A stretch of DNA of 64,000 nt, from NCBI GenBank assembly GCA_022511445.1, contig JAFLVE010000014.1:1-64000 (forward strand), given 5' to 3'. The notes beneath the pieces were generated by a model. The model was not told the DNA's origin and ran no database searches. It saw nothing but the letters and a program-made list of their open reading frames with translations. This DNA comes from Clostridiales bacterium. GTDB taxonomy: Bacteria > Bacillota > Clostridia > Christensenellales > Pumilibacteraceae. The position numbers and the translations under genes were made by a program. Shown one piece after another: positions 26,219-35,484 of the stretch (position 1 is its first letter; every line of letters starts with the position of its first letter).

Positions 26219-29200
26219 ATGAAAAAACGGAACGGGATTTTGCTAATAATCGTTTGCATAGCGGCGGCATGCCTTGCCCTCGCTTTTGCCGCGTGCGCAA
26301 CGGACGGTTATTCGGGCGGAAAGCCGGTACCCGACACCAAAGAGAACGAGGTGCTGTTTATCGAGCACAACAGGCTTACCTTTGCGCTCGGCATGGAAAT
26401 CGACGAGGTTAAGGTGCTCGAAAGCTGCAATATCGTTTTTTATGACAACGGCGGTAACGAGTTTAAGGTGACGGCGGCTTCGCTTTCGGACGGGACGGTT
26501 AGCCATGACAGCTTCGATCTGTCCGAGGTCGGCTCCGACAAGCAGATAGCTATTTCGTATAACGGCGTCGTAAACTACATTTACTATGACGTTAACGACT
26601 ACACCGCGCATTTCTACCTCGACGAAGAGCAGACCGAGCTTTATAAGACGGTAAAGGCTCAAGCGGCGATAACCGATACGCTCGGGCTTGCCGTGTGGGT
26701 AAACCTTATCGAGTACAACTACTCGACGGACGAGGACGCGCGCGAAATGGACGAGTACCGCGCCGAGCGCTTCGACGGCTGGTACGACTCGTCGAGTAAC
26801 CGCGCAACGGGGTTGTATTCGCTCGCTCCGCCGCTTAACGGAAACGAGCGCGAGATAAGCTTCCATGCGCACTATATTTCCGACGAGGATTTTAACAATC
26901 TTATGCTCTCTTACGACGCCGCCGGTCGGCGCGTGTTTTCGGGCTACAAGGGCGGTGCGGAGCGCGTGCGTATTCCCGAGGGCGTAACCTATATCGATTT
27001 ATCCGAAACGTTTAAAAACGGCAGTCCGTTTAAGAGCATGCACATTCCGTCCACGGCGAGTATGGACGTGCCCCTTATGTCGGGCGTAAAGTCGACGGGG
27101 CTCGAGACGGTGACGGTAGACAGCGGCAACCGCAGGTATGCCGCGTATAACGGCGCCGTTTACTCCAAGGACTACTCCACGCTGTACTTTATGCCGTCCG
27201 ATTGCAAGGAGACATCCTTCCATTCCGAGCTTTCGGTTGTGGAAAGCTATGCTTGCGCGTACTGGCGGGTAAGCGAGCTTACCATTCCCGACGGGATTGT
27301 AACTCTTAAGCATTACTGCTTTTCGCACTCCCTTATAGAGACGGTGACGGGGCTTGAAAAGGTCAAGACGATTATGGCGGGAGTGTTCTATAACTCCGCG
27401 CTATCTTCCGTGCGCGACGGCGTTGCGGAATATATCGTCCTTACGGGGCAGAACGAGGGCAAGCTTATATTGAGCATGGTGCTCGACGATACGGTTACCG
27501 AGTATGCGCTTCTTCCCGGCACGATAGGAATTTCGGGCGACGCGTTTACTCGCTGCGCTGCGCTTAAAAGCGTCGACTTCGGCTCCGAGCTTGAGAGCAT
27601 AGGCGGCTCGGCGTTTTCGGGCTGTGTGTCGCTCGAAAGCGTAACATTCCCGTCGACCCTCAAAAAAATGGGCTCGAGCGTATTTTACGGCTGCACGGCG
27701 CTTGCCTCCGCAAACGGCTTGCCCGTCGTTACGTACGTCGACGACGCCGGCAAGGAACACGGGAGCACACTTCCGTACGGCTTGTTCAGAGGGTGCACGG
27801 CGCTCACCGAATTTATCATTCCGAGCGGCGTTACCTCGATAGGTCAGAGCGTGTTTTATAACTGCACGGCGCTCACCGACGTTGTAATTCCCGACACGGT
27901 TACCGTTATTAACGCCTACAGTTTTTACGGCTGTTCCGCACTGACGGGTATAGAGCTCCCCGCGGGGCTTAGGGCGCTCGGCTCGTACGCCTTCGGGTCG
28001 TGCGGTCTTACCGCAATCGACTTGTCGGTATGCAAAGGCTTGACGAGCTTGCCCGACTATTGCTTCCGCAACTCCAAGCTTGTAACGATAAGTATTCCCG
28101 ATTGGATAACGGCAATTCCGTACAGATGCTTTTACACGGCGACCTCGCTTACGACAATCACCTTTAACAACGTTAAGGTTATAGAGGACGAGGCTTTTGC
28201 CGGTTGCTCTAAGCTCGCCGTTATAGACTTTGACGGAGTGGAAGAAATAGGATATCAGGCGTTTTTGCAATGCAGCGCCATTACCGAAGTCGTGCTACCC
28301 GATTCCGTCCGCGTCGTCGGCGGCTATGCCTTCCGCTCGTGCGCGGGGCTTTTGACGATTTCCGTCGGTAAAAACGTGGAGCAGTTCGGTTATTACAGCT
28401 ATCTCGACGACGGACTGACCTTCGACGCGGCGCAGGTGCCCGTTTACGCTTGCAGTAAGATAAAGGCAATAAACGTGGCGGAGGATAACCCGTATTTTAA
28501 TTCTATAGACGGCGTTATTTACGGCAGAGCGATTTGCGGAATAGAATACGGCGAGGGTAGCGTGCTGTACTGTTTGCCCCGCGCCAAAACGGGTACGCTG
28601 TTCGAATCCGCGCCCACTACGCGAATCGTCGCGCCGTACGCACTTCACTATCAGGCGTACATGACCACCTGCGTATTTAACGAGGGCGTGGAAAACATAG
28701 GCAAGGCGGCGTTCTACAATGCAACCAAGCTGAATTCCGTTTCGCTCCCGTCCACCGTATCGTTTATCGGCGCGGGAATACTTCTTAACTGTGCAAACGT
28801 CACCTCGTTTACGATTGCCGATGGCAACAAGGTGTATTCCACCGACGGCAACCTTGTGTATAAGGGTAGCGCCCTTTCCATGTACTTGGGACTCAGCACG
28901 GATATAAACATTAAGGACGGCACGACCGAAATCGAATCCGCCGTGTTTATGGATAACAAAAATATTACCGAAATAACCATTCCCGACAGCGTTACGACGA
29001 TAGGCGTAAAGGCGTTCAGCGGGTGCTCCAATATCACCGCGCTTCATATAGGCAGCGGGCTTAGGTATATCGACCCGTCGGCGTTTGCGCTTCTTTCCTC
29101 GCTCGAGACGATTACCGTAAGCGCGGACAATCCGTACTTTACCGTTGAAAACAACATTCTTTACTCCAAGGACTACAAGTCGCTCGTGCTTGTCGCGGCC

Positions 29201-29761
29201 AATAACGGCATGACGGAGCTTAATATAAGAGATACCGTAACCGAGATAAGGGACTACGCGTTTTCGTATCATAAAACGCTGTCGTCCGTCGTTATGCCGA
29301 GCGGCTTAAAGACCGTCGGTAACTACGCCTTTTACGAGTGCCGCGGCATTACCAAGCTGATTTGCTCGGAGGCGCTCGAAAGTATAGGAAATTACGCGTT
29401 CGCGTTTGATGCCTCGTCCGCTTCGAACGTGGACTCAAGAAGGTGCTGCGACGCGCTTAGGTATATTATATTCTACGGCAATCTAAAGACGGTGGGCGAC
29501 TTCGCGTTTAACGGTCAGTTCGGCATAGAGAAGGTATTTTACAAGATGACAATTGCCGAGCTGGAGACGGCGCGGCGGGGCTTTGGCGCTAACAGCGTGT
29601 TCTTTACGCTCGGCTGCAAAAACGACGAGACGGGCGGCTACTATAACAACGACGGCGAGGGTATAATCCGCGCCCTTTACAGCGCGGTTGAGCCCACAAT
29701 AGACTACAACGGCTACGAGTGGTTCTACTTCGACGACGACGGCAACCCCACGCTCTATTAA
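26219..29761 (+). CDS. BspA-like leucine-rich repeat lipoprotein
   Basis: 1180 residues. The lipobox is AFAAC (Cys26). The N-terminal ~230 residues include two beta domains, the second ending in a cell-wall-repeat-like 'RFDGWYDSSSNRATGLYS' stretch. From about 250 on, many LRR_5 units of about 23 residues follow the pattern 'Av..I.iP.sVt.Ig.yAF.gC..L..v.l', interrupted by 'DNPYF.s.DGvlYs.D...L' insertions (about 760 and 980). BspA-like proteins bind host or bacterial surfaces and are frequent in gut anaerobes. The gene follows the hybrid kinase by 12 bp and precedes the second MoxR module by 39 bp. The exact repeat count was not determined. Confidence 0.9.
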   Translation: MKKRNGILLIIVCIAAACLALAFAACATDGYSGGKPVPDTKENEVLFIEHNRLTFALGMEIDEVKVLESCNIVFYDNGGNEFKVTAASLSDGTVSHDSFDLSEVGSDKQIAISYNGVVNYIYYDVNDYTAHFYLDEEQTELYKTVKAQAAITDTLGLAVWVNLIEYNYSTDEDAREMDEYRAERFDGWYDSSSNRATGLYSLAPPLNGNEREISFHAHYISDEDFNNLMLSYDAAGRRVFSGYKGGAERVRIPEGVTYIDLSETFKNGSPFKSMHIPSTASMDVPLMSGVKSTGLETVTVDSGNRRYAAYNGAVYSKDYSTLYFMPSDCKETSFHSELSVVESYACAYWRVSELTIPDGIVTLKHYCFSHSLIETVTGLEKVKTIMAGVFYNSALSSVRDGVAEYIVLTGQNEGKLILSMVLDDTVTEYALLPGTIGISGDAFTRCAALKSVDFGSELESIGGSAFSGCVSLESVTFPSTLKKMGSSVFYGCTALASANGLPVVTYVDDAGKEHGSTLPYGLFRGCTALTEFIIPSGVTSIGQSVFYNCTALTDVVIPDTVTVINAYSFYGCSALTGIELPAGLRALGSYAFGSCGLTAIDLSVCKGLTSLPDYCFRNSKLVTISIPDWITAIPYRCFYTATSLTTITFNNVKVIEDEAFAGCSKLAVIDFDGVEEIGYQAFLQCSAITEVVLPDSVRVVGGYAFRSCAGLLTISVGKNVEQFGYYSYLDDGLTFDAAQVPVYACSKIKAINVAEDNPYFNSIDGVIYGRAICGIEYGEGSVLYCLPRAKTGTLFESAPTTRIVAPYALHYQAYMTTCVFNEGVENIGKAAFYNATKLNSVSLPSTVSFIGAGILLNCANVTSFTIADGNKVYSTDGNLVYKGSALSMYLGLSTDINIKDGTTEIESAVFMDNKNITEITIPDSVTTIGVKAFSGCSNITALHIGSGLRYIDPSAFALLSSLETITVSADNPYFTVENNILYSKDYKSLVLVAANNGMTELNIRDTVTEIRDYAFSYHKTLSSVVMPSGLKTVGNYAFYECRGITKLICSEALESIGNYAFAFDASSASNVDSRRCCDALRYIIFYGNLKTVGDFAFNGQFGIEKVFYKMTIAELETARRGFGANSVFFTLGCKNDETGGYYNNDGEGIIRALYSAVEPTIDYNGYEWFYFDDDGNPTLY

Positions 29762-29800
29762 TAAATTACGGGAAAAAATTCCAAAGGAGACTTAAGGAAT

Positions 29801-30736
29801 ATGATTATAGAAAAATCGGAAGAAATCATCGAGGCTATCTCGAACGTCCTAATCGGCAAAACCAACGTTATTAAAAAGGTGCTGATGGCGGTGTACGCAA
29901 AGGGCAACGTTCTTCTCGAGGACACGCCGGGCGTAGGTAAAACCACGCTCGCCCTGGCGTTTGCAAAAGCGCTCGGGCTCGACTTTAAGCGCGTACAGTT
30001 TACGCCCGACACCATGCCTTCCGATATAACCGGCTTTTCCGTTTTCAACAGCGAAACGGGCGCGTTCGATTATCAGCAGGGCGCTATCGTGTGTAACCTG
30101 TTTATGGGCGACGAGATAAACCGCGCCTCCGCAAAAACGCAGTCTGCGTTACTCGAGGCGATGGAGGAAAACGCGGTCACCGTCGACGGCGTTACGCACA
30201 GGCTTCCCAATCCGTTTATCTGCATTGCGACGCAAAACCCGATAGGCTCGATAGGCACTCAGCCCCTTCCCGAATCCCAGCTCGACCGCTTTATGATTAA
30301 AATGTCCATAGGCTATCCCGACGGGGCGGAGCAGGTGGAAATACTGAAGCGCCACCAAAAGAGCGAGCCGATAGAAGCGCTTCAGCAGATTGTAGACCGC
30401 GACAACCTTGTCGAGATACAGAATTATATCGGGCAGATTAACATATCCGACGATATTTTGAACTATATGGTTACACTTTGCGAAAACACGCGCAATCATC
30501 CGCTTATCGAGCTTGGCGTAAGCCCGCGCGGACTGCTCGCGCTCTCTCGCATGGTGCGCGCGTGCGCGGTTATATCCGAGCGCGACTACGTGGTGCCGAG
30601 CGACGTTAAGGAAGTGTTCTGCGACGTGTGCGCGCACAGAATAATTCTTCGCCCGCGTGCAAAGCTCGAGGGCATGACCGCCCGCAGCATATTGGAGGGC
30701 GTGCTCGAGGATACAAAGGTTCCCACAATAGCGTAA
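29801..30736 (+). CDS. MoxR-type AAA+ ATPase (second module, intact)
   Basis: 311 residues with the full family pattern: Walker A DTPGVGKTT, FTPDTMPSDITGF, Walker B LFMGDEINRAS, sensor 1 IATQNPIG, 'GTQPLPESQLDRFMIKM', and 'GVSPRGLLALSRMVRACA' with the sensor-2 arginine. It acts in the cytoplasm as a chaperone-like ATPase on its DUF58/membrane partners. The AAAGGAGA and TAAGGA sites lie just upstream of the ATG. It is the intact counterpart of the broken copy at 13601-14582 and differs clearly in sequence, so the two are old paralogues serving different modules. Confidence 0.92.
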   Translation: MIIEKSEEIIEAISNVLIGKTNVIKKVLMAVYAKGNVLLEDTPGVGKTTLALAFAKALGLDFKRVQFTPDTMPSDITGFSVFNSETGAFDYQQGAIVCNLFMGDEINRASAKTQSALLEAMEENAVTVDGVTHRLPNPFICIATQNPIGSIGTQPLPESQLDRFMIKMSIGYPDGAEQVEILKRHQKSEPIEALQQIVDRDNLVEIQNYIGQINISDDILNYMVTLCENTRNHPLIELGVSPRGLLALSRMVRACAVISERDYVVPSDVKEVFCDVCAHRIILRPRAKLEGMTARSILEGVLEDTKVPTIA

Positions 30737-30747
30737 GGTGAGCGACA

Positions 30748-31902
30748 GTGGCGGTTAAGCGTATTATTTATGTAATAATGCTTCTTGCGGCGACGGCGGC
30801 GTTTATCGTTACAAATAACGGTATTGCGCTGTTTGTACTCGTGTGCCTTTTGGCTTTTCCGCTTATTTCGCTCGTTCTCCTTTTGATTGCGCGAAAGACC
30901 GTGCGCTTCGAACTGTCCGTGCGCGACTCGTGCATACGCGGCGGCACACTCTCTCTTACTATGCGCGGCGGCGCAAAGCCGAGAATTTTCCTCGGCGGGA
31001 TTAAGGTTTTGGTCGCCATAGAAAACTCGACATTTCACAAAACGGAATACAAAAGCTTTGTCGTGAGCGACCTGTCGTACGCTCCGCACACCTTTAACTA
31101 TAACGGCGGCGACTCCGGCAGAATAGTAGTAAAAAGCGACGAGCTGACGCTTATCGGTCTTTTCGGAGTGTTTACCGTTCGTGTAAAATATCCTATTTAC
31201 GCCGAGGCAATCGTCTCGCCGCAGCTTTTTGACGACATTACGCTTACAGCCCACGAAAGCGGCAGCGATACCGTTTTCGGCGATACTTCGCTTCCGCGCA
31301 AGGGCGCCGATACGTCCGAGGTTTACAACGTGCGCGACTATATCGCGGGCGACGCGCCCAATACGGTGCACTGGAAGCTGTCGGGCAAGTTCGGCAGCCT
31401 TAAAACCAAAGAGTTCGGCGCGACGGACGATCGGCGTATGCTTATCCTCGTCGACCTGAGCCGAGCCAAGTACGGGCGCACCGCCACCGACGAACAGCTT
31501 AACGGCGTACTTGACGTTGCGGCTTCCGTATCCAATGCGCTTAAGAGCGTAGGGTACAGTCACAGTGTGGGCTGGTTTGACGGCGGCGAGTTCGCAAGCT
31601 CCGAGGTCAGCGACGGCGATACGTTCGTCCGCACCGTCGGTAAGCTAATGAGTATAAAGGTTAACGACGGCAACGAGGAGACTTTATTCTACCTCGCGAG
31701 GACGCCCGAGTGTACGGTGTTTACAAAGATTATTTACATTTCGTCGTCGATAAGCTCCGACGAGTTTAATCAGGCAATCGACGCGGAGTTTACCGCTATC
31801 GAGGTTAGCGACGGTATGGGCGAGACCATGCACGAGGGACTAAGGGTAATCAACATTCCTTACGACAAGATACACGAAGCGCTTTCCACAATCAGCATTT
31901 AA
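30748..31902 (+). CDS. DUF58 membrane protein, MoxR partner
   Basis: 384 residues. The GTG start at 30748 has an AAGGTGAG site 5 nt upstream; the next Met would remove part of the first helix. Two membrane helices (about 4-22 and 26-46) precede an extended beta region. The DUF58 core 'VRDYIAGDAPNTVHWKLSGKFGSLKTKEFG' lies at about 196-225. The MIDAS position reads VDLSRAKYG, so metal binding may be lost. Unlike the soluble DUF58 protein at 14588, this one is membrane-bound. It lies between the MoxR ATPase and the transglutaminase-like gene. Confidence 0.88.
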   Translation: MAVKRIIYVIMLLAATAAFIVTNNGIALFVLVCLLAFPLISLVLLLIARKTVRFELSVRDSCIRGGTLSLTMRGGAKPRIFLGGIKVLVAIENSTFHKTEYKSFVVSDLSYAPHTFNYNGGDSGRIVVKSDELTLIGLFGVFTVRVKYPIYAEAIVSPQLFDDITLTAHESGSDTVFGDTSLPRKGADTSEVYNVRDYIAGDAPNTVHWKLSGKFGSLKTKEFGATDDRRMLILVDLSRAKYGRTATDEQLNGVLDVAASVSNALKSVGYSHSVGWFDGGEFASSEVSDGDTFVRTVGKLMSIKVNDGNEETLFYLARTPECTVFTKIIYISSSISSDEFNQAIDAEFTAIEVSDGMGETMHEGLRVINIPYDKIHEALSTISI

Positions 31903-31919
31903 CGGACTGCAAGGACGGT

Positions 31920-34175
31920 ATGAGTAAATCGGTTAAAACAATAAGAATAACGCCCGACGTAAAGGCAAGAAATATTGTTTTGGAAACAGTGTTTGCTATT
32001 GCCGTTTTCGTCGCGCCGTATCTTGCGCTCGTTTCGTCGTTGCCGTTTAACGCCGCGTATTACGCCGCGCTCCCGATAGGCGCAGCCGCCGCCGCGCTCT
32101 CGATATTGTTCTACGAGAAAAAACACGCAAAGTTTTTCATTATCGGCGGCGCGCTTTTGGTCACAGTCGTTTGTATAGCCGTGTTCCCCGTATTTAAAAA
32201 CGGGCTCTTGACCTTTTTCAACGGCGCGGTAAAGACGATAAACTCCACCCGCCACGAGGGGTTGGCGACCTTTACGGCTACGGAAAGCTTTGGCGCGTCA
32301 TTCCTTTTCGCTTTGCTTATCGCAGTATGGTTCGGCGTATTCGGCGCGTTCTCGGTCAAGTACAGGTATTTGTACGTAGGCGCCGCCGCCGTGATTTTAT
32401 CGGTGCAGCTTTTTATCGGGCTGTATCCGCAGTACTATACCGTTGTTCTTCTCGTCGTTGCGTTTGTCGGGCTTCTCGCATTGCACAACGGGTTTAAGCT
32501 TAAAGCGATTGCATTTTACATTGCGGTGGTTGCCGTCGTTGCGCTCGCAACGCTCCCGTGCTACTTCTTTAACGGAAGCGCCGCCGTGGACGACTTTAGG
32601 GATAATATAGCCGATTCTTTCGAAAACGCCGTGTACGGCACGAGCATGCCGAGCGGCAAGCTTTCCGCGTCGAGCGGAATGCGCGGCTACGAGGGCGTTA
32701 GACTTAACGTCACAATGTCGAGACTTACGCCCACGCTCTATCTGCGCGGGTTTATAGGCAGCACGCTTAACGGTGCGCAATGGTCGCCCACCGACAAAAA
32801 CGCCTACGTGGAAAACGGGTATCAGGGCTTACTCGATTATATCGGAGAGGGCGGACTTCCCACCGTCCAGTACGCGACCTATTCCAATCTTACAAAGCGC
32901 AACAACCGCTACAGCGTCACGGTGGAAAACGTGTCGGCAGATAAGAGATACGTTTATGCGCCGTACACGCTGAGCAATTATACGGTAGGTTCGGCTTATT
33001 ACGACTTGGGGCTTCGCGTCGGCGCGTACACCCGCTCGTACACGTACACCGTGTTCGCGGGCGACGAGAGCGGCGAACGCGTCACACAGGCGGCTTGGAT
33101 AACCGAGGAGGCCAACCGCTCCGAGGGAATGCAGAAATACATCGAGCTCGAGGGTCAGTACCGCGCGTTCGTGTACGACACGTATCTTACGATAGACGAA
33201 AAAAGTAGGGACGTCGTGCTCGGCGCGGTGGGCGATTTCGAGACCGATTCGATAAACACCGCAACGCAGTTCATCCGCGCGTATTTCCTCGACGGGTATT
33301 CGTATGCGGATAAGAGCGACGAGGTGAAGGGCAGCTTTATCCCGGAGTTCTTCGACGGATCTTTGCGCCGCGGCAATTCCGCGTACTTCGCTTCGGCGGC
33401 GACTTATATGTTCCGCGCTTTGGGCTTTCCGGCGCGTTACGTAGAGGGTTATGTGGTGCGCGCCGACGACGGAGAAAGCGAGACCGTATCTGTCGCAGTA
33501 ACGGGGGATAGCACTCATGCTTGGACGGAGGTGTATTTCGACGGAATAGGATGGCTCCCCATCGAGGTAACGCCCACATTCTTTGTCGAACAGCCGCCCG
33601 ACGTAACCGTCGACCCGAACGACCCGGAGATAGGCGGCGCTGTTCCTTCCGACCCGTCGGAGTCCACTCCCGGCACGCCGGACGACGAGGAGCCGGACGT
33701 GCCCGACGTGCCGCCTGATAAGCCTAAGCCTCACGAGCCCGTCAAGCCCGAAAAGAAGGACCCGCTTTTGGTCGCGCTCGAAATTATCGTGCCCATACTC
33801 GCCGCAGTCTGCGCTCTTGTGCTTATCGCCTTTGCGTTTGCTCTTAACAGGCACTCTGCGCGGACAAAGCGCAGAACGGCGCTTAATAAGGACGGCGCCG
33901 AGTTCGGGCGGGAAGCGTATAGAATTGTGGTGAGAGACTGCAAGCTCTTCGGCGGCTTCGGTAGCGAGGAGCTTGAAAAATTCGGCGTGGACCCGAGAAG
34001 CACGGCGCGGTTTACCCGCATTGTCGAGCAGTGCGTGTACGGCGAGCGCGACCCCAACGACAACGAGCGCACGTTTGTGCTGTGGTATATAGCGAGCACG
34101 CAAAAAGCGCTCCTGTCCTCTTGCGGCTTCTTCCGTAAGCTGTACTATAAATACGTAAGATGCGTGGTGATATAA
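31920..34175 (+). CDS. TgpA-like transglutaminase-fold membrane protein lacking the catalytic cysteine
   Basis: 751 residues. About six N-terminal membrane helices (about 20-220) are followed by an extracellular region with a transglutaminase core, a Pro/Asp/Glu linker (about 565-610), a membrane helix (about 618-640) and a cytoplasmic tail. In the core, 'RRGNSAYFASAATYMFRALGFPARYVEGY' aligns with the family's G-H-C-x-Y-F-A segment. The nucleophile position is Ser487, not Cys. His533 (THAWTEVY) is kept, and the acidic third residue is Glu549 (PIEVTPT), a common variant. It should therefore be inactive as a thiol enzyme or work differently. MoxR - DUF58 - TgpA-like is a widespread gene set. 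Start ATG at 31920 with AAGGA just before it. Confidence 0.88.
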   Translation: MSKSVKTIRITPDVKARNIVLETVFAIAVFVAPYLALVSSLPFNAAYYAALPIGAAAAALSILFYEKKHAKFFIIGGALLVTVVCIAVFPVFKNGLLTFFNGAVKTINSTRHEGLATFTATESFGASFLFALLIAVWFGVFGAFSVKYRYLYVGAAAVILSVQLFIGLYPQYYTVVLLVVAFVGLLALHNGFKLKAIAFYIAVVAVVALATLPCYFFNGSAAVDDFRDNIADSFENAVYGTSMPSGKLSASSGMRGYEGVRLNVTMSRLTPTLYLRGFIGSTLNGAQWSPTDKNAYVENGYQGLLDYIGEGGLPTVQYATYSNLTKRNNRYSVTVENVSADKRYVYAPYTLSNYTVGSAYYDLGLRVGAYTRSYTYTVFAGDESGERVTQAAWITEEANRSEGMQKYIELEGQYRAFVYDTYLTIDEKSRDVVLGAVGDFETDSINTATQFIRAYFLDGYSYADKSDEVKGSFIPEFFDGSLRRGNSAYFASAATYMFRALGFPARYVEGYVVRADDGESETVSVAVTGDSTHAWTEVYFDGIGWLPIEVTPTFFVEQPPDVTVDPNDPEIGGAVPSDPSESTPGTPDDEEPDVPDVPPDKPKPHEPVKPEKKDPLLVALEIIVPILAAVCALVLIAFAFALNRHSARTKRRTALNKDGAEFGREAYRIVVRDCKLFGGFGSEELEKFGVDPRSTARFTRIVEQCVYGERDPNDNERTFVLWYIASTQKALLSSCGFFRKLYYKYVRCVVI

Positions 34176-34200
34176 TTTTCGCCAACGGTTAATCTTTCCG

Positions 34201-34228
34201 TCGACAGGTATTATACGGCAAGTATAGT
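34201..34228 (+). promoter_or_regulatory. Probable promoter of the methyltransferase gene
   Basis: TCGACA (34201-34206), 16-bp spacer, TATAGT (34223-34228). One mismatch in each box. The ATG at 34268 has a TTGGAG site. Confidence 0.55.
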
Positions 34229-34267
34229 ATCTGTTCGCTTTTTAACACCGAAACGCTTGGAGTAAAA

Positions 34268-34909
34268 ATGTTCTGGGATAAAGCGGCTAAATTTTACGAT
34301 TTATTCGAAAAGGTCTATAACGGCAAGGTGTACAAAAAATTGGGCGCCGTCGCCGCGCAGTCGGTGGGAAAGGACGACTCCGTTCTCGAGTGCGCTTGCG
34401 GAACGGGCGCTATAAGTAAGATTGTAGCAAACGCGTGCAAAAAGCTTACCGCAACCGACTTGTCTGAAGAAATGCTAAAGCGCGCAAGGAAGAAGTGTAA
34501 AAAGCTGAGTAACGTCGAGTTTGCCGTAGCCGATATATTGCACTTGGATTATGAGGACAATTCCTTCGACAAGGTTATCGCCGGTAACGTGATTCATCTT
34601 TTGGACGATCCGATCGGCGCGCTGAGGGAGCTGGAACGGGTTTGCCGTCCAGGCGGTAAGCTTATTATCCCGACGTACATAAACATGCTGAAAAACGGCA
34701 AAACGGGATTTTTCGTAAGCAAAATCGACAAGGCGGGAGCAAGTATGAAACGCCATTTTACCTACGAATCGTACAAGGAGTTTTTTACCGAGGCGGGTTA
34801 TAGCGAGGTCGAGTTCGGCTTGATTGAGGGCAAGATGCCGTGCGCCGTCGCGGTTATAACAAAAACAGGCGAATGCGCCGAAGCTGTCACAAACGAACAA
34901 ACGGAATAA
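34268..34909 (+). CDS. Class I SAM-dependent methyltransferase
   Basis: 213 residues. Motif I is VLECACGTGAIS (about 41-52), motif II LTATDLSEEML (about 61-71), the adenine-pocket AVADILHLDYEDNSFD (about 85-100) and motif III RVCRPGGKLIIPTYI (about 126-140). This is the UbiE/Methyltransf_11 type. Substrate unknown; quinone-type roles are unlikely to be readable from sequence. It ends one base before the next gene starts, so the two are coupled. Confidence 0.85.
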   Translation: MFWDKAAKFYDLFEKVYNGKVYKKLGAVAAQSVGKDDSVLECACGTGAISKIVANACKKLTATDLSEEMLKRARKKCKKLSNVEFAVADILHLDYEDNSFDKVIAGNVIHLLDDPIGALRELERVCRPGGKLIIPTYINMLKNGKTGFFVSKIDKAGASMKRHFTYESYKEFFTEAGYSEVEFGLIEGKMPCAVAVITKTGECAEAVTNEQTE

Positions 34910-34910
34910 T

Positions 34911-35363
34911 ATGGACGAGATAGATATTTACAGTAAGGGCGAATATCCCGCAAACGTGCTTTCCAATTTCTACCCGAACGACTTTACTTTCGACGGCGTG
35001 GAAATTTCGAGCATGGAGGGCTTTTTGCAGTCACTTAAGTTTAAGAATACGAAAAAGCAAACGGAAGTGTGCGCCCTGACGGGTAAGGAAGCCAAAGCGG
35101 CAGGCAGTAAAAAAATTCTGTGGAAGATAACCGGCAACCTTTACTGGAAAGGAAAAAAGTACAAGCGTAATAGCCGTGAGTTCGACGAGCTTCGGTTTAA
35201 CGCCTATAAAGCGATGACGACTAACGACACGTTCCGCGCCGCGCTTATTTCCGCAAAAGGAAAAACGCTAAAGCACTCGATAGGCAAGCACGTTAAGCGC
35301 AAAACAATCCTCACCGAGGAAGAATTTATCGGATACCTAAACGAGCTTATAAAGCTACTTTAA
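34911..35363 (+). CDS. NADAR / YbiA-like protein
   Basis: 150 residues. The N-terminal half 'NVLSNFYPNDFTFDGVEISSMEGFLQSLKF' resembles the NADAR (DUF1768) fold, whose members are N-glycosidases acting on riboflavin intermediates or reversing ADP-ribosylation. The family's usual E-H-Y-x-Q-x-x-K reads E-G-F-L-Q-S-L-K, so it is a divergent branch. The C-terminal half is Lys-rich with 'ALISAKGKTLKHSIGKH', matching the family's late His/Gly segment. It starts one base after the methyltransferase stop. Whether it is enzymatically active is open. Confidence 0.6.
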   Translation: MDEIDIYSKGEYPANVLSNFYPNDFTFDGVEISSMEGFLQSLKFKNTKKQTEVCALTGKEAKAAGSKKILWKITGNLYWKGKKYKRNSREFDELRFNAYKAMTTNDTFRAALISAKGKTLKHSIGKHVKRKTILTEEEFIGYLNELIKLL

Positions 35364-35410
35364 TCGGCGGCTTTACGACAATATTAAATAGCGCTAATAT
35401 TCATATAATC

Positions 35411-35439
35411 TTGACATTGTTTTTGTTATTTAGTACAAT
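35411..35439 (+). promoter_or_regulatory. Sigma-A promoter of the double-receiver kinase
   Basis: TTGACA (35411-35416), 17-bp spacer, TACAAT (35434-35439). A leader of about 40 nt with a GGAGAGA site leads to the ATG at 35485. Confidence 0.8.
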
Positions 35440-35484
35440 ATACTCGGCACAAAAGGCTAAGTCTACTTTACTACGGAGAGAGAT

